Notes: generated by a model from the letters alone, not told the origin. A DNA stretch of 64,000 nucleotides from Ectopseudomonas guguanensis (GCF_900104265.1 NZ_FNJJ01000003.1:226672-290671), one strand, 5' to 3'; shown: positions 9,508 to 18,662, numbered from the stretch's first letter. Made by a program: numbers and translations.

Positions 9508-11187
9508 ATGGTAAGTGGAGCCACATCGCTGAACCTGGTGCGCGACGAGCTGTTCGTCACCATGGAAGAGGCCGAGCAGAGCCTCGAGCACTTCATCGCC
9601 GAGCGGCACAATGGCAGCCTGCTGCAGCAGGCGGTGGAAAGCCTGCAGCAGGTGCGCGGTACGCTCAATCTGATCGAACTGGCCGGCGCCGAGCTGCTGG
9701 CGCAGGAAGTGCTCGACCAGGCCACCGACATCCCTGCCGGCGCCGGCGAGGAGCGCGACGTTCAGCTGGCGGCGCTGAGCAACGCGCTGCACGTGCTGCG
9801 GCGCTATCTGGAGAACGTCGACGCCCATCGCCAGGAAATGCCCGAGCTGCTGCTGCCGGCGATCAACGATCTGCGTCAGGCCGGCGCGCAGCAGCCGCTG
9901 CCGGAAAGTTTCTTCTTCAGTGTGCGCCTGGATCATGCGCGGCCGCACAGCGCGACCCAGCCGCTCGACGGCGCCGCCAAGCTGGCTGAAGGCAAACGCC
10001 TGCGCCACATGTATCAGGTGGGGTTGCTCGGTTTCATCCGTGAGCAGAATCCCCAGGCCAGCCTCAAGCTGATGGTTCGCGCCATGGCGCGTCTGGACAG
10101 CCTGTTCGCCAACGAGCCGCGCGGGCGCATGTGCTGGATCGGCGCAGCCGCCATCGAGGCGCAGTGCGATGGCCAGCTGTTGCCGCGCAAGGCCCGCAAG
10201 CAGCTGTTCTCGCGGCTCGACCGCGAGCTCAAGCTGATGCTCGGCAACCCGCAATACGAAGCACCGCGCAGCCTGCTCAAGGAGCTGCTGTATCTGGTCG
10301 CGCTGGCCGACAGCCACGGCCCGCTGGCCAGCGCCATGCGCGAGGTGTTCGGCCTGACGCCGCTGCCGTTCACCGATCACCTGCTGGAAGAGGAATACCA
10401 GCGCCTGGCCGGCCCGGGCCAGGCGGTAATGCGTTCGCTGTCCACGGCGATTCGCGAAGAGCTGGCCAGCGTCAAGGACATGCTCGATCTGCTCGAGCGC
10501 GGCACCCTGCAGGGCGAAACCCTGGGCACCCTGCATGCGCTGCTGGGCAAGCTGGCCAAGACCCTCGGCATGGTCGGTTTGAATTCCGCCGGCAACTCGC
10601 TGAGCGCGCAGTTGCCGCACGTCGCCGCCTGGAGCGAGGACACGCCGCCGCAGCCGGAGCAGTTGCACAAGCTGGCCGATGCCGTGCTCTATGTCGAAGG
10701 CATGGTGGCCAGCCTGGAACGTGGCGAAGGTCGCGATTCCCGCCCGACAGCGGTCGAGCCTGGCAACGAGGCCGATTCCTTCGCCAATCACCAGCTCAAC
10801 GAAGCGCGTATCGTAGTGGTCGACGAAGCGCAGGCCGGTCTGGCCCTGGCCAAGCGCGCCATCACGGCTTATCTGGAGTCGGGCGGCGACAAGATGCACC
10901 TGTCCAACGTGCCGTTCAGTCTGCAGGCGGTGCGCGGCGGGCTGTGGTTCCTCGAGCAGCCTCGCGCCGCGATGCTGGTCGGTGCCTGCGCAGACTATAT
11001 CCAGACGCGCATGCTCGAATCCGCGCAAATGCCGTCGGAGCAGATGCTGGAAACCCTGGCCGATGCCCTCAGCAGCCTGGAGTACTACCTGGAGGCGGGC
11101 GCCGTGATGCGTCCGGAAACCCGTCCCAGCGTGCTCGACCTGGCCGAAGAAAGCGTCAAGGCGCTGGGTATGTCGGTGGCGGCCTGA
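9508..11187 (+). CDS. fimL: FimL, regulator of type IV pili and cAMP signalling
   Basis: 559 aa, cytosolic. The N-terminus ([20 protein letters not shown] followed by an alpha-helical bundle) resembles the N-terminal helical region of the ChpA kinase of the Pil-Chp system. It lacks the phospho-accepting histidine of active HPt domains and has no kinase domain. Length and neighbours (crotonase before, nudC after) match FimL of P. aeruginosa (PA1822, about 557 aa). That protein promotes twitching motility and virulence-gene expression through the adenylate cyclase CyaB. The stop codon TGA shares its last base with the ATG of nudC, implying translational coupling. Confidence 0.88.
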   Translation: MVSGATSLNLVRDELFVTMEEAEQSLEHFIAERHNGSLLQQAVESLQQVRGTLNLIELAGAELLAQEVLDQATDIPAGAGEERDVQLAALSNALHVLRRYLENVDAHRQEMPELLLPAINDLRQAGAQQPLPESFFFSVRLDHARPHSATQPLDGAAKLAEGKRLRHMYQVGLLGFIREQNPQASLKLMVRAMARLDSLFANEPRGRMCWIGAAAIEAQCDGQLLPRKARKQLFSRLDRELKLMLGNPQYEAPRSLLKELLYLVALADSHGPLASAMREVFGLTPLPFTDHLLEEEYQRLAGPGQAVMRSLSTAIREELASVKDMLDLLERGTLQGETLGTLHALLGKLAKTLGMVGLNSAGNSLSAQLPHVAAWSEDTPPQPEQLHKLADAVLYVEGMVASLERGEGRDSRPTAVEPGNEADSFANHQLNEARIVVVDEAQAGLALAKRAITAYLESGGDKMHLSNVPFSLQAVRGGLWFLEQPRAAMLVGACADYIQTRMLESAQMPSEQMLETLADALSSLEYYLEAGAVMRPETRPSVLDLAEESVKALGMSVAA

Positions 11188-12008
11188 TGGTCTGGCGCAA
11201 TGCCTTTCTCGATCCGGCGCAGGCTGGCGGCTGGGCAGTGCTCTACAGCCAGCAGCATTTTCTGGCCGACAGCAATGGCGTGCTGTTCCCGCGAGACTGG
11301 GTAAAGCGCCAGGATCTGCCGATCATCGGCGAGCAGGGCATCGGTCATTTCGGCGAGGATGCCGTTTACCTTTTGCAGCTCAAACCCTCGGCCACGCTGG
11401 AAGGCTGTACCTGGCAGAGCCTGCGCCAGTTCATGCTGCAGGGCGAGGCGGAAACCTTCCGCATGCTGGCGTACGCCGCGCAGATCGGTACCTGGTATGC
11501 CGAGCATCGTTTCTGCGGCAGCTGCGGCGCGCCGACGCGTCAGCTTCCCGGTGAGCGGGCGATGCGTTGCGACAGCTGCGAGTCGCAACACTATCCACGC
11601 ATTTCACCGAGCATGATCGTGCTGGTCACCCGTGGCGACGAAATCCTCCTGGCCCGTTCGCCGCGCTTCGTCACGGGCGTCTACAGCACCCTGGCCGGTT
11701 TCGTCGAGCCGGGTGAATCCGTGGAGCATTGCGTGGCGCGTGAGGTGCGTGAGGAGGTCGGGGTCGAGGTGAAGAACCTGCACTACATCGGCAGCCAGGG
11801 CTGGCCCTTCCCGCATTCGCTGATGCTTGGCTTTCATGCCGAATATGCCGGTGGCGATATCGTCATGCAGGAGGACGAGATCGAGGATGCCCGCTGGTTT
11901 CGCGTCGATGACCTGCCGCCGTTGCCGGCATCGCGCTCCATCGCCCGCCATCTGATCGATCTCTACGTCGCGCGCCGTCTAGGCCTGCCCGAGCCCAGTC
12001 TGCCGTAG
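11187..12008 (+). CDS. nudC: NADH pyrophosphatase / NAD-capped RNA hydrolase
   Basis: A 273-aa Nudix hydrolase that splits NADH into NMNH and AMP and removes NAD caps from RNA 5' ends. It shows a four-cysteine zinc ribbon (CGSCG ... CDSCES), then the Nudix box [21 protein letters not shown], and a downstream [11 protein letters not shown] motif that is the NudC specificity signature. The start ATG overlaps the fimL stop by one base. An open frame continues 352 codons upstream inside fimL in another phase and is not coding. The stop codon TAG is formed by the left end of a REP palindrome (12005-12060). Confidence 0.95.
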   Translation: MVWRNAFLDPAQAGGWAVLYSQQHFLADSNGVLFPRDWVKRQDLPIIGEQGIGHFGEDAVYLLQLKPSATLEGCTWQSLRQFMLQGEAETFRMLAYAAQIGTWYAEHRFCGSCGAPTRQLPGERAMRCDSCESQHYPRISPSMIVLVTRGDEILLARSPRFVTGVYSTLAGFVEPGESVEHCVAREVREEVGVEVKNLHYIGSQGWPFPHSLMLGFHAEYAGGDIVMQEDEIEDARWFRVDDLPPLPASRSIARHLIDLYVARRLGLPEPSLP

Positions 12009-12060
12009 GGCGGGTGCAACCCGCCAAATCGATGCTGTGGCGGGTTGCGCCCGCCCTACG
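12005..12060. repeat. REP-type palindrome between nudC and the TauE gene
   Basis: A 56-bp inverted repeat: the left arm begins GTAGGGCGGGTGCAACCCGCC and the right arm ends GGCGGGTTGCGCCCGCCCTAC. Each arm is itself hairpin-forming. The GTAG at either end supplies the TAG stop codon of nudC (plus strand) and of the convergent transporter (minus strand). It probably also ends transcription from both sides. Confidence 0.8.
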
Positions 12061-12835
12061 CGACCCAGTGCTGCCAGACCAGGCGTGCGGTCAGCGCCAG
12101 CACCACGGTGATGAATACCGGGCGGATGAATTTCGAGCCGCCCTTGATTGCCGTGCGCGCGCCGAGAAAGGCGCCGACCATCAGCGCCGCACCCATGCTC
12201 AGGCCCAGCACCCAGGCCACCTGACCGAAGGCGATGAACACCGCCAGCGCCGCGGCGTTGCTGACGAAGTTCATGGTGCGCGCCACGCCGCTGGCGCGCA
12301 CCAAGTCGAGCGGATACATCAGCAGGCTGCTGACCGTCCAGAACGCGCCGGTGCCGGGGCCGGCCACGCCGTCGTAGAGTCCCAGGCCAAGCCCCTGCGG
12401 CCATTGCCGGCCGCGCGCTATCGGCAGGTCCTGCTCGGCCGGCGCCTCCGGCATGCGACCGAACAGCAGATAGAGACCACAGGCGAAGACGATCACCGGC
12501 AGCATCTGGTTGAGCCAGGCGGCCGGCATCCAGTGCGCGACGATGGCGCCGAGCAGGGCACCGATCAGCGTCGCCAGTAGCGCGTTGCGCCATTGCCCAG
12601 GGTCGAACAGCTTGCGTCGGTAGAAGGTCAGGGCGGCGGTACCCGAGCCGAAGGTGGCGCACAGCTTGTTGGTGCCCAGCACCAGATGCGGCGGCAGGCC
12701 GGCGGTGAGCAGGGCGGGGATGGTCAGCAGACCGCCGCCGCCGGCGATGGCATCGATGAAGCCGGCGATGAAGGCGACCAGGGCGAGAATGGCTAAAGTA
12801 CCGGGATCGATGGCGAGCTCGAGGGCGAAAGGCAT
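12056..12835 (-). CDS. Sulfite exporter TauE/SafE family membrane transporter
   Basis: A 259-aa integral membrane protein with about seven to eight hydrophobic helices. It contains the TSUP-family signature FIAGFIDAIAGGGGLLTIPALL near the N-terminus and the second-half repeat GLYDGVAGPGTGAFWT. Members export organic or inorganic sulfur-containing anions; the substrate here is unknown. The start at 12835 is the Met before FALELAIDPGT. The longer open frame upstream is not conserved in character. It is convergent with nudC and divergent from the membrane protein at 12938. Confidence 0.88.
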   Translation of the reverse strand: MPFALELAIDPGTLAILALVAFIAGFIDAIAGGGGLLTIPALLTAGLPPHLVLGTNKLCATFGSGTAALTFYRRKLFDPGQWRNALLATLIGALLGAIVAHWMPAAWLNQMLPVIVFACGLYLLFGRMPEAPAEQDLPIARGRQWPQGLGLGLYDGVAGPGTGAFWTVSSLLMYPLDLVRASGVARTMNFVSNAAALAVFIAFGQVAWVLGLSMGAALMVGAFLGARTAIKGGSKFIRPVFITVVLALTARLVWQHWVA

Positions 12836-12937
12836 ATCAAAGTGTCGACTTGTGGGCGAGTGCGCAGCCTGCTGGCTGTTCGTCGTAAGGAGAGCTGCGC
12901 ATAATGCCGGGATTTCGTCAGAGAAGGAACGCAATCG

Positions 12938-13585
12938 ATGCAATACGACGGGTTGGCCTGGGCGGTGGCGCTGTTGGCCGTGTTGGCGCTGCTGGTGGCA
13001 TTGCGCATTCTGCTCAATGCGGGCTGGTTCCTCGGTTGGTTGCGTGGCACCTGTGGCCTGGCATTTCTGGCCCTGGCCGGGTTGGTCGGCCTGGTGGCTT
13101 ACGACCTGTATGCCTACGAGCCGCTGCAGGCGGGCAAGCCCCTGGTGACGCTGAGCTTCAAGGCCGATGGTCCGCAGCGCTACCAGGTGACGCTGCTCGA
13201 GAGAGGACGTGAGCGTACCGTCACGCTCGAGGGCGACATGTGGCAACTCGACGGTCGCCTGATCCGCTGGAAGGGCCTGGCCGAGCTGATCGGCCTCGAA
13301 CCCGGCTACCGTCTGGAACGTCTGTCCGGGCGGTTTCTCGCCATCGAGCAGCAGGCGCTGGCGCAACATGGCCGCGTCCAGCTGGCCGAGAGCCCCTACG
13401 GCGTGGACCTGTGGCGCTGGCTGCGCCTGAATCAGCGTGACCTGTTGCTGTTCGATCCGCAGGCGCTGCGCGTCACCTACCTGCCGATCGCCGCCGATGC
13501 GGTGTACAGCGTCAGCCTGACGCCGACCGGCTTGCTGGCCGAGCCGATGAACCCTGCGGCCGAAGCCGCGCTTAAGGATTGGTAG
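12938..13585 (+). CDS. Membrane-anchored protein of unknown function
   Basis: A 215-aa protein with two transmembrane helices at about residues 8-28 and 35-58, then a ~150-residue soluble domain, probably extracytoplasmic. The soluble part is rich in beta-strand-like segments (RYQVTLLERGRERTVTLEGDMWQLDGR). A clear ribosome binding site (AGAAGGAA) precedes the ATG. Homologues in Pseudomonas have sometimes been labelled as efflux-pump-like, but nothing in the sequence supports transport. Downstream lies the tandem REP cluster. Confidence 0.75.
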   Translation: MQYDGLAWAVALLAVLALLVALRILLNAGWFLGWLRGTCGLAFLALAGLVGLVAYDLYAYEPLQAGKPLVTLSFKADGPQRYQVTLLERGRERTVTLEGDMWQLDGRLIRWKGLAELIGLEPGYRLERLSGRFLAIEQQALAQHGRVQLAESPYGVDLWRWLRLNQRDLLLFDPQALRVTYLPIAADAVYSVSLTPTGLLAEPMNPAAEAALKDW

Positions 13586-13602
13586 TGGCCGGGAGGGTGG
13601 AT

Positions 13603-14045
13603 GTAGGGTGGGCTTTAGCCCCGTTGCAGAGTCATTGGTGGGCTGAAGCCCTCCCTACAGAAATTGATGAACCTCTCCCGCTTGATGGGGAGCGAGCGTG
13701 AAGGGTGGGAGAGGGGGCGAAGTTGGCGTTCGCCTCGGTGCCGTAGGGTGGGCTTTAGCCCCCATTGCGGAGTCATTGGTGGGCTGAAGCCCACCCTACA
13801 GAAATTGATGAACCTCTCCCGCTTGATGGGGAGCGAGCGTGAAGGGTGGGAGAGGGGGCGAAGTTGGCGTTCGCCTCGGTGCCGTAGGGTTGGCTTTAGC
13901 CCCCATTGCGGAGTCGTTGGTGGGCTGAAGCCCACCCTACAAAAATTGATGAACCTCTCCCGCTTGATGGGAGCGTGCGTGAAGGTTGGGAGAAGGGAGC
14001 GAAGTTGGCGTTCGCCTCGGTGCCGTAGGGTGGGCTTTAGCCCAC
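13603..14045. repeat. Tandem cluster of REP palindromes, ~141-bp unit
   Basis: GTAGGG units begin at 13603, 13743, 13884 and 14025, giving periods of 140, 141 and 141 bp. There are three full copies and a truncated fourth. Each full unit has an inverted pair (GTAGGGTGGGCTTTAGCCC ... GGTGGGCTGAAGCCCACCCTAC) plus a conserved ~75-bp spacer. The spacer contains CCTCTCCCGCTTGATGGGGAG and GGCGTTCGCCTCGG. Because 141 is a multiple of three, both strands show artefactual open frames with a 47-residue period. This fills most of the 575-bp gap between the genes at 12938 and 14161. Confidence 0.9.
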
Positions 14046-14106
14046 CGCGACCTGAAGCAGAGCCCTGCCCCGCCGACCCTGCAATCGCGCTGCGCTCGGC
14101 CTATCC

Positions 14107-14152
14107 TGCATGAACGACAAAGGCACCCTTAGGTGCCTTTGTCGTTCATGCA
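14107..14152 (-). terminator. Very long perfect terminator hairpin of the SDR gene
   Basis: 21 base pairs with no mismatch (14107-14127 against 14132-14152) and a 4-base loop, CTTA. It sits just downstream of the minus-strand short-chain dehydrogenase gene. The stem holds A- and T-rich stretches (GACAAAGG / CCTTTGTC) in place of a distinct T-run. It separates the REP cluster from the gene. Confidence 0.75.
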
Positions 14153-14160
14153 GTCCGGCC

Positions 14161-14928
14161 TCAGGAGAGGAAGCCGCCGTCGACGTTCAGCGCCACGCCG
14201 GTGGTGTAGCTGGACGCTTCGCTGGCCAGGTAGAGCACTGCGCCGGCCATCTCGCTGGGGTCGGCCACGCGCTTGAGCGGGATGCGCTGCAGCGCGTGCT
14301 TGAGGATGGCGTCGTTCTTGGTCAGCGCCGAGGCGAATTTGGTGTCGGTCAGGCCCGGCAGCAGGGCGTTGCAGCGAATGCCGAACTGCGCGCACTCCTT
14401 GGCGAACACCTTGGTCATGCTGATCACCGCGGCCTTGGTCACCGAGTAGATGCCCTGGAACTCGCCGGGGGAGACGCCGTTGATCGAGGCGACGTTGATG
14501 ATCGAGCCGCCGCCGTTTTCCTTCATCAGCTTGCCGCCTTCGATGGACATGAAGTAGTAGCCGCGGATATTCACGTCCACGGTTTTCTGAAAGGCGCCCA
14601 GGTCGGTGTCCAGCACGTTGCAGAACTGCGGGTTGGTGGCGGCGTTGTTGACCAGGACGTCAAGGCGACCGAACTGTTCCCGAATCTGTGCGAAGACATT
14701 GGTGATCTGTTCCATCTCGCCGATGTGGCAGGCGATGGCGGTGGCCTTGCCACCCTCGGCAGTGATGGCATCGGCCACGGCCTGGCAGCCGTCGATCTTG
14801 CGGCTGGAGACGATCACGTGTGCGCCCTGCTGGGCCAGCAGCTTGGCGATGGCCTCGCCGATACCGCGGCTGGCGCCGGAGACGAAGGCGATCTTGCCGT
14901 CGAGGTCGAACAGTTGGGTCTTGGACAT
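14161..14928 (-). CDS. Short-chain dehydrogenase/reductase (SDR)
   Basis: A 255-aa classical SDR. It has the cofactor glycine motif GASRGIGEAIA near residue 20, NNAATN at about residue 95, the catalytic serine in NVASINGVSPG and the YxxxK pair in GIYSVTKAAVISMTK. It ends in the tetramer-type VDGGFLS. It lies 16 bp after the phosphotransferase gene on the same strand, so the two likely form an operon. Such pairs are linked to fatty-acid or short-chain alcohol catabolism, but the substrate cannot be read from the sequence. Confidence 0.9.
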   Translation of the reverse strand: MSKTQLFDLDGKIAFVSGASRGIGEAIAKLLAQQGAHVIVSSRKIDGCQAVADAITAEGGKATAIACHIGEMEQITNVFAQIREQFGRLDVLVNNAATNPQFCNVLDTDLGAFQKTVDVNIRGYYFMSIEGGKLMKENGGGSIINVASINGVSPGEFQGIYSVTKAAVISMTKVFAKECAQFGIRCNALLPGLTDTKFASALTKNDAILKHALQRIPLKRVADPSEMAGAVLYLASEASSYTTGVALNVDGGFLS

Positions 14929-14944
14929 TGTGATTACCCCGGGG

Positions 14945-16012
14945 TTAGAGAGTGGATTTGCCGATGACCTGCAGGCACATCTGCTCCAGCAGCTTGTTCA
15001 TGTGAATGAACTGGGCGAAGCGCTTGTCCTGGGTCTGGCCGTGGTAGAAGCGGTAGTAGATCTGCTGGACGATGCCGGCCAGGCGGAACAGGCCATAGGT
15101 GTAGTAGAAGTCGAAACTCTTGATCTCGATGCCGGCTTTTTCGGCGTAGTAGTCGACGAACTGCTGGCGGGTGAGCATGCCCGGCGCGTTGCTTGGCTGG
15201 CGGCGCATCAACTGCACCGGCGCCGGGTCGCCGGCTTCGATCCAGTAGGCCAGCGTGTTGCCCAGGTCCATCAGCGGATCGCCGATGGTGGTCATCTCCC
15301 AGTCGAGCACGCCGATGATCTGCATCGGGTTGTTCGGATCGAGGATCACGTTGTCGAAACGGTAGTCGTTGTGCACGATGCCCGGCTTGTGGTGATCGGC
15401 CGGCATCTTGTCGTTCAGCCAGGCCTTGACCGGCTCCCAGGTCGGTGCGTCCGGTGTCAGAGCCTTCTCGTAGCGGTCGCTCCAGCCCCTGATCTGGCGC
15501 TCGACATAACCCTCGGGCTTGCCCAGATCGCCAAGGCCGCAGGCGTTGTAGTCGACGTTGTGCAGCTCCACCAGCTTGTCGATGAAGCTCTTGCACAGCG
15601 CGGTGGTCTGCTCGGCGCTGAAGTTCAGCTCGGCCGGCATGTCCGAACGCAGGATGATGCCCTTGACCCGCTCCATGACGTAGAACTCGGCGCCGATCAC
15701 CGACTCGTCGATGCAGTGCACGTAAGCCTTGGGGCAGTAGGGAAAGCCAGCGTTGAGCTGGTTGAGGATGCGGTATTCGCGGCCCATGTCATGGGCGGAC
15801 TTGGCCTTGTGGCCGAACGGCGGGCGACGCAGGACGAACTCCTGCTGCGGGTATTCGATCAGGTAGGTCAGGTTGGACGCGCCACCGGGGAACTGGCTGA
15901 TCTTCGCTTCGCCGCTGAGGCCCGGGATATTCGCTTTGAGGTAGGCATCGATGATAGAAGCGTCGAGCTCTTCGCCCGTGCGGATGCGGGTGGATTGGTC
16001 AGTGAGCGCCAT
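14945..16012 (-). CDS. Phosphotransferase family protein (APH-type, ACAD10-like)
   Basis: A 355-aa kinase-fold protein of the aminoglycoside-phosphotransferase superfamily. It shows the glycine-rich ATP segment FPGGASNLTYLI, the catalytic loop HNDYRFDNVILDPN (HxDxxxxN) and the metal motif GVLDWEMTTIGDPLMDLG. Relatives fused to or neighbouring acyl-CoA dehydrogenases phosphorylate 4-hydroxy-acyl-CoAs, so a role in unusual fatty-acid degradation is plausible. It is not evidence of antibiotic resistance. It is first in a probable two-gene operon with the SDR at 14161. Confidence 0.88.
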   Translation of the reverse strand: MALTDQSTRIRTGEELDASIIDAYLKANIPGLSGEAKISQFPGGASNLTYLIEYPQQEFVLRRPPFGHKAKSAHDMGREYRILNQLNAGFPYCPKAYVHCIDESVIGAEFYVMERVKGIILRSDMPAELNFSAEQTTALCKSFIDKLVELHNVDYNACGLGDLGKPEGYVERQIRGWSDRYEKALTPDAPTWEPVKAWLNDKMPADHHKPGIVHNDYRFDNVILDPNNPMQIIGVLDWEMTTIGDPLMDLGNTLAYWIEAGDPAPVQLMRRQPSNAPGMLTRQQFVDYYAEKAGIEIKSFDFYYTYGLFRLAGIVQQIYYRFYHGQTQDKRFAQFIHMNKLLEQMCLQVIGKSTL

Positions 16013-16251
16013 GCTTATCCCTTCTACTTATGATGGGTGCCCTAGATAATTGGTTAATCTAATGCTGCACCCAGGCTGTCACAAGCAATACGCGCCGTTA
16101 TAGGCGGGCGTGTTGCACCTCGATCAAACTGCCTGATCAGTCACTTTGACCTGAGCCTTTGCTTGTGCGCAGGCAATAAAAAATTTCAGGAGAAATTTTT
16201 AACGTCGCGCAGCGACGGCCCGAAGGGTTGCCGCCATGGATGGCAGGCAAT
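16013..16251. other. Upstream region of the phosphotransferase-SDR operon
   Basis: About 240 bp without a gene. It holds an AT-rich stretch near 16045-16062 (ATAATTGGTTAATCTAATG), which could be an operator or promoter for the minus-strand operon. It also holds a hairpin near 16179-16200 (AAAAATTTC / GAAATTTTT, loop AGGA). The short sequence GCAGGCAATAAAAAA occurs twice (near 16170 and 16245). No confident promoter call is possible. Confidence 0.4.
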
Positions 16252-16282
16252 AAAAAACCGGAGTGCCAGGACTCCGGTTTTT
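16252..16282 (-). terminator. Rho-independent terminator of the SCP2 gene
   Basis: A hairpin AAAACCGGAGT / ACTCCGGTTTT with loop GCCAGG, with A-run and T-run on the two sides. Read on the minus strand it lies about 25 bp after the SCP2-domain gene and ends in a T-run. Confidence 0.8.
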
Positions 16283-16306
16283 CGTGTCTTGCGCTCAGTT
16301 CACCGA

Positions 16307-16618
16307 TCAGACCGGGAACAGTTCGCCCAGCTTCATCGCCAGCATCATGTCGCCTTCGGCGCGCAGCTTGCCGGCCATGAAGGCCTGCATGCCGTCGGTT
16401 TCGCCGCTGACGATGCCTTTGAGGGTTTCGCTGTCCATGATCAGGGTCACGTTGGCGTTCGGGTTGTCGCCTTGCTCGAGGGCGCAGGTGCCGTCCTTGA
16501 CGATCAGCGCGTAGTTCTCGCCATCTTCGATGTTGAACTGGAACACCAGGTCCAGGCCTGCAGCGGCGCTGGCGTTGAACTTGGATTGCATGGTTTGGGC
16601 GATGTCAGCAACACTCAT
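16307..16618 (-). CDS. SCP2 sterol-binding domain protein
   Basis: A 103-aa single-domain protein of the SCP2 fold, which holds lipids or acyl chains in a hydrophobic tunnel. Matching features are LDLVFQFNIEDGENYALIVKDGTC, the ALEQGDNPNANVTLIMDSETL strand pair and MLAMKLGELFPV at the end. Bacterial free-standing members are thought to carry fatty acyl ligands. It lies just downstream of the histidine phosphatase on the same strand. Near the SDR/phosphotransferase pair it may belong to lipid metabolism; this is inference. Confidence 0.88.
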   Translation of the reverse strand: MSVADIAQTMQSKFNASAAAGLDLVFQFNIEDGENYALIVKDGTCALEQGDNPNANVTLIMDSETLKGIVSGETDGMQAFMAGKLRAEGDMMLAMKLGELFPV

Positions 16619-16675
16619 GGTCTTATCCTTTTTTCGGTTTTTTCGCGCAGCCTCGCGGCCGCATTGGGCTGGAGT

Positions 16676-17374
16676 TCATCGGTAGGTGATGAGCTCCGGC
16701 GCCTTCAGCAGCTGCAAATGCACATGGCTGTTGAAGGAAGCCAGACTCACCTCGCTGCCGCGGAATTTCAGCTGGCTGAGCGAGGTATTGACGATTTGCC
16801 AATTCAGTTCGAAGGCCTTTGCCGAAGGCACGCCGGTGATCAGGCGGAGCAGGGCGGTGATGGTGCCGCCGGAGGTGAACACGGCGATATTCTGTTTGCT
16901 GCCTGCCTGCTCGAGGATGCGCCGCAGGCCACCTTCGACCTGCTCGACGTAGGCTTGCCAGCTTTGCAGACCGGGTTTGTCATGCTCCCCGGAAATCCAG
17001 CGATGGATCAGCTTGGCGAACAGGCGCTGGAACTCGGCGCGATTCTGCGCGCCATTACGCAGGATGTGCAGCGCTTCGGGTTCCTCAGGCAGCAGATCCG
17101 GCAGCAGGGTGCGGATCACCGCATCGGCATCGAATTCGTTGAAGGCTTCGTCGATATCCAGCGCAGGTGCGTTGCTCATGCGTTGCAGCGCGGCGTTGGC
17201 CGTGTGCTGCTGACGGCGGAGGCTGCCGCTGACGCAGCGATCGAGGGTGATGCCAAGCTGTTCGAGGTGTTCGCCCAACACTTCGGCCTGGCGCACTCCG
17301 ACAGGAGACAGGACATCGTAGTCGTCTGCACCGAATGAGGCCTGGCCATGTCGAATCAGGTAGATGCTGCCCAC
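16676..17374 (-). CDS. Histidine phosphatase family protein
   Basis: A 232-aa phosphoglycerate-mutase-like protein. The N-terminal YLIRHGQASFG carries the phospho-accepting histidine (RHG, H9). The central NEFDAD segment supplies the acidic residue, and FTSGGTITALLRL replaces the usual GH second-histidine motif (the residue after SGG is T). That makes catalysis uncertain, though many family members vary here. It is divergent from sohB. Substrate unknown. Confidence 0.85.
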   Translation of the reverse strand: MGSIYLIRHGQASFGADDYDVLSPVGVRQAEVLGEHLEQLGITLDRCVSGSLRRQQHTANAALQRMSNAPALDIDEAFNEFDADAVIRTLLPDLLPEEPEALHILRNGAQNRAEFQRLFAKLIHRWISGEHDKPGLQSWQAYVEQVEGGLRRILEQAGSKQNIAVFTSGGTITALLRLITGVPSAKAFELNWQIVNTSLSQLKFRGSEVSLASFNSHVHLQLLKAPELITYR

Positions 17375-17573
17375 GTCCGTATCGATCTCGGCACGTTGAA
17401 TGTTTCGCGAGGTTATGAGGAAGCTCGGGGGCTGTCAACGAAAAAACATACGCTTGTTTGAATTGCTTGCACGGGCGTTCAGCAGCGCCGACGCGCTTGG
17501 CCGGCGGTGCGCTGCGCCGGTATGCTTGAGCCTTTGTGCGCCCAGGCGCAGCCGCATTACCCAAGGGGGAACC

Positions 17574-18593
17574 GTGGAGTTTCTTAGCGAGTACGCCAGC
17601 TTTCTGGCGAAAACCCTGACCCTGGTGGTCGCCATCGTCGTGGTGCTGGTGGCCGTCGCAGCCACCCGTGGCCGAGGTCGGCGGGCAAGTGGTCAACTGC
17701 AGGTACAGAAGCTCAATGATTTCTACAAGGACCTGCGCGAGCGCCTGGAGCAGAGCGTGCTGTCCAAGGAGCAGCTCAAGGCCACGCGCAAGGCAGAGGC
17801 CAAGGCCGCCAAGCAGGACAAGAAAGCGCCGCCCGGCAAGCCGCGCGTGTTCGTGCTGGACTTCGACGGCGACATCAAGGCTTCGGCCACCGACAATCTG
17901 CGCCATGAAGTGACTGCGCTGCTGTCCATGGCCAAGGCCGAAGATGAAGTGGTGCTACGCCTGGAAAGCGGCGGCGGCATGGTGCACAGCTACGGTCTGG
18001 CGTCCTCGCAGCTGGTGCGCATCCGCGACGCCGGCATTCCGCTGACCGTGTGCGTGGACAAGGTGGCCGCCAGCGGCGGTTACATGATGGCCTGCATCGG
18101 CCAGAAGATTCTCAGCGCGCCGTTCGCCATTCTCGGCTCAATCGGTGTGGTGGCGCAGTTGCCCAACGTGCATCGCCTGCTCAAGAAGCACGAAATCGAC
18201 TTCGAGGTGCTGACAGCCGGTGAATACAAGCGCACCCTGACCGTGTTCGGCGAGAACACCGAAAAGGGCCGGGAGAAATTCCAGGAGGACCTGGAAACCA
18301 CTCACGAGCTGTTCAAGGGCTTCGTCGCGCGCTATCGCCCGCAGCTGGATATCGATGCCATTGCCACTGGCGAGGTCTGGCTGGGCATGGCCGCGCAGGA
18401 GCGGCTGCTGGTGGACGAGCTCAAGACCAGCGACCAGTACCTGGCCGAACGCGCCGCCGAAGCTGAACTGTTCCACCTGCATTTCGCTCAGAAAAAGAGT
18501 CTGCAGGAACGCGTCGGGCTGGCCGCGAGCATGGCGCTGGATCGTTTCGTGCTGACCTGGTTGAGCCGGCTCAACCAGCAGCGCTTCTGGTAA
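17574..18593 (+). CDS. sohB: SohB-type signal peptide peptidase, inner-membrane serine protease
   Basis: A 339-aa S49 family protease. An N-terminal membrane helix (about residues 10-32) anchors a periplasmic catalytic domain. The catalytic serine lies in KVAASGGYMMACIG and the lysine in LTAGEYKRTLT, the Ser-Lys dyad of the SppA/SohB group. A charged linker (EQLKATRKAEAKAAKQDKK) precedes the domain, as in E. coli SohB (349 aa). The start is GTG at 17574, with AAGGGGGA before it; the upstream open frame extension is unlikely to be translated. Confidence 0.92.
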   Translation: MEFLSEYASFLAKTLTLVVAIVVVLVAVAATRGRGRRASGQLQVQKLNDFYKDLRERLEQSVLSKEQLKATRKAEAKAAKQDKKAPPGKPRVFVLDFDGDIKASATDNLRHEVTALLSMAKAEDEVVLRLESGGGMVHSYGLASSQLVRIRDAGIPLTVCVDKVAASGGYMMACIGQKILSAPFAILGSIGVVAQLPNVHRLLKKHEIDFEVLTAGEYKRTLTVFGENTEKGREKFQEDLETTHELFKGFVARYRPQLDIDAIATGEVWLGMAAQERLLVDELKTSDQYLAERAAEAELFHLHFAQKKSLQERVGLAASMALDRFVLTWLSRLNQQRFW

Positions 18594-18662
18594 CGCTTCG
18601 TTCAGGATGGGCTGTGCAACCGACTCGCGTCGCGCAGCGAACCACGACAAGAGGAGAGGGTG

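Noticed and set aside
10131..11186. Long N-terminal extension of the nudC frame inside fimL
   Set aside because: It lies in another phase of fimL; NudC starts naturally at 11187 and the extension reads as Arg/Ala/Gly-rich noise.
13615..14113. Open frames of 106 and 149 codons on both strands in the REP cluster
   Set aside because: They are translations of the 141-bp tandem repeat (47-residue period), have no separate start signal and are the known kind of false gene from REP sequences.
14945..16012. Antibiotic resistance by an aminoglycoside phosphotransferase
   Set aside because: The protein has the kinase fold but belongs by motif and neighbours to the ACAD10-like branch, not to drug-modifying enzymes.
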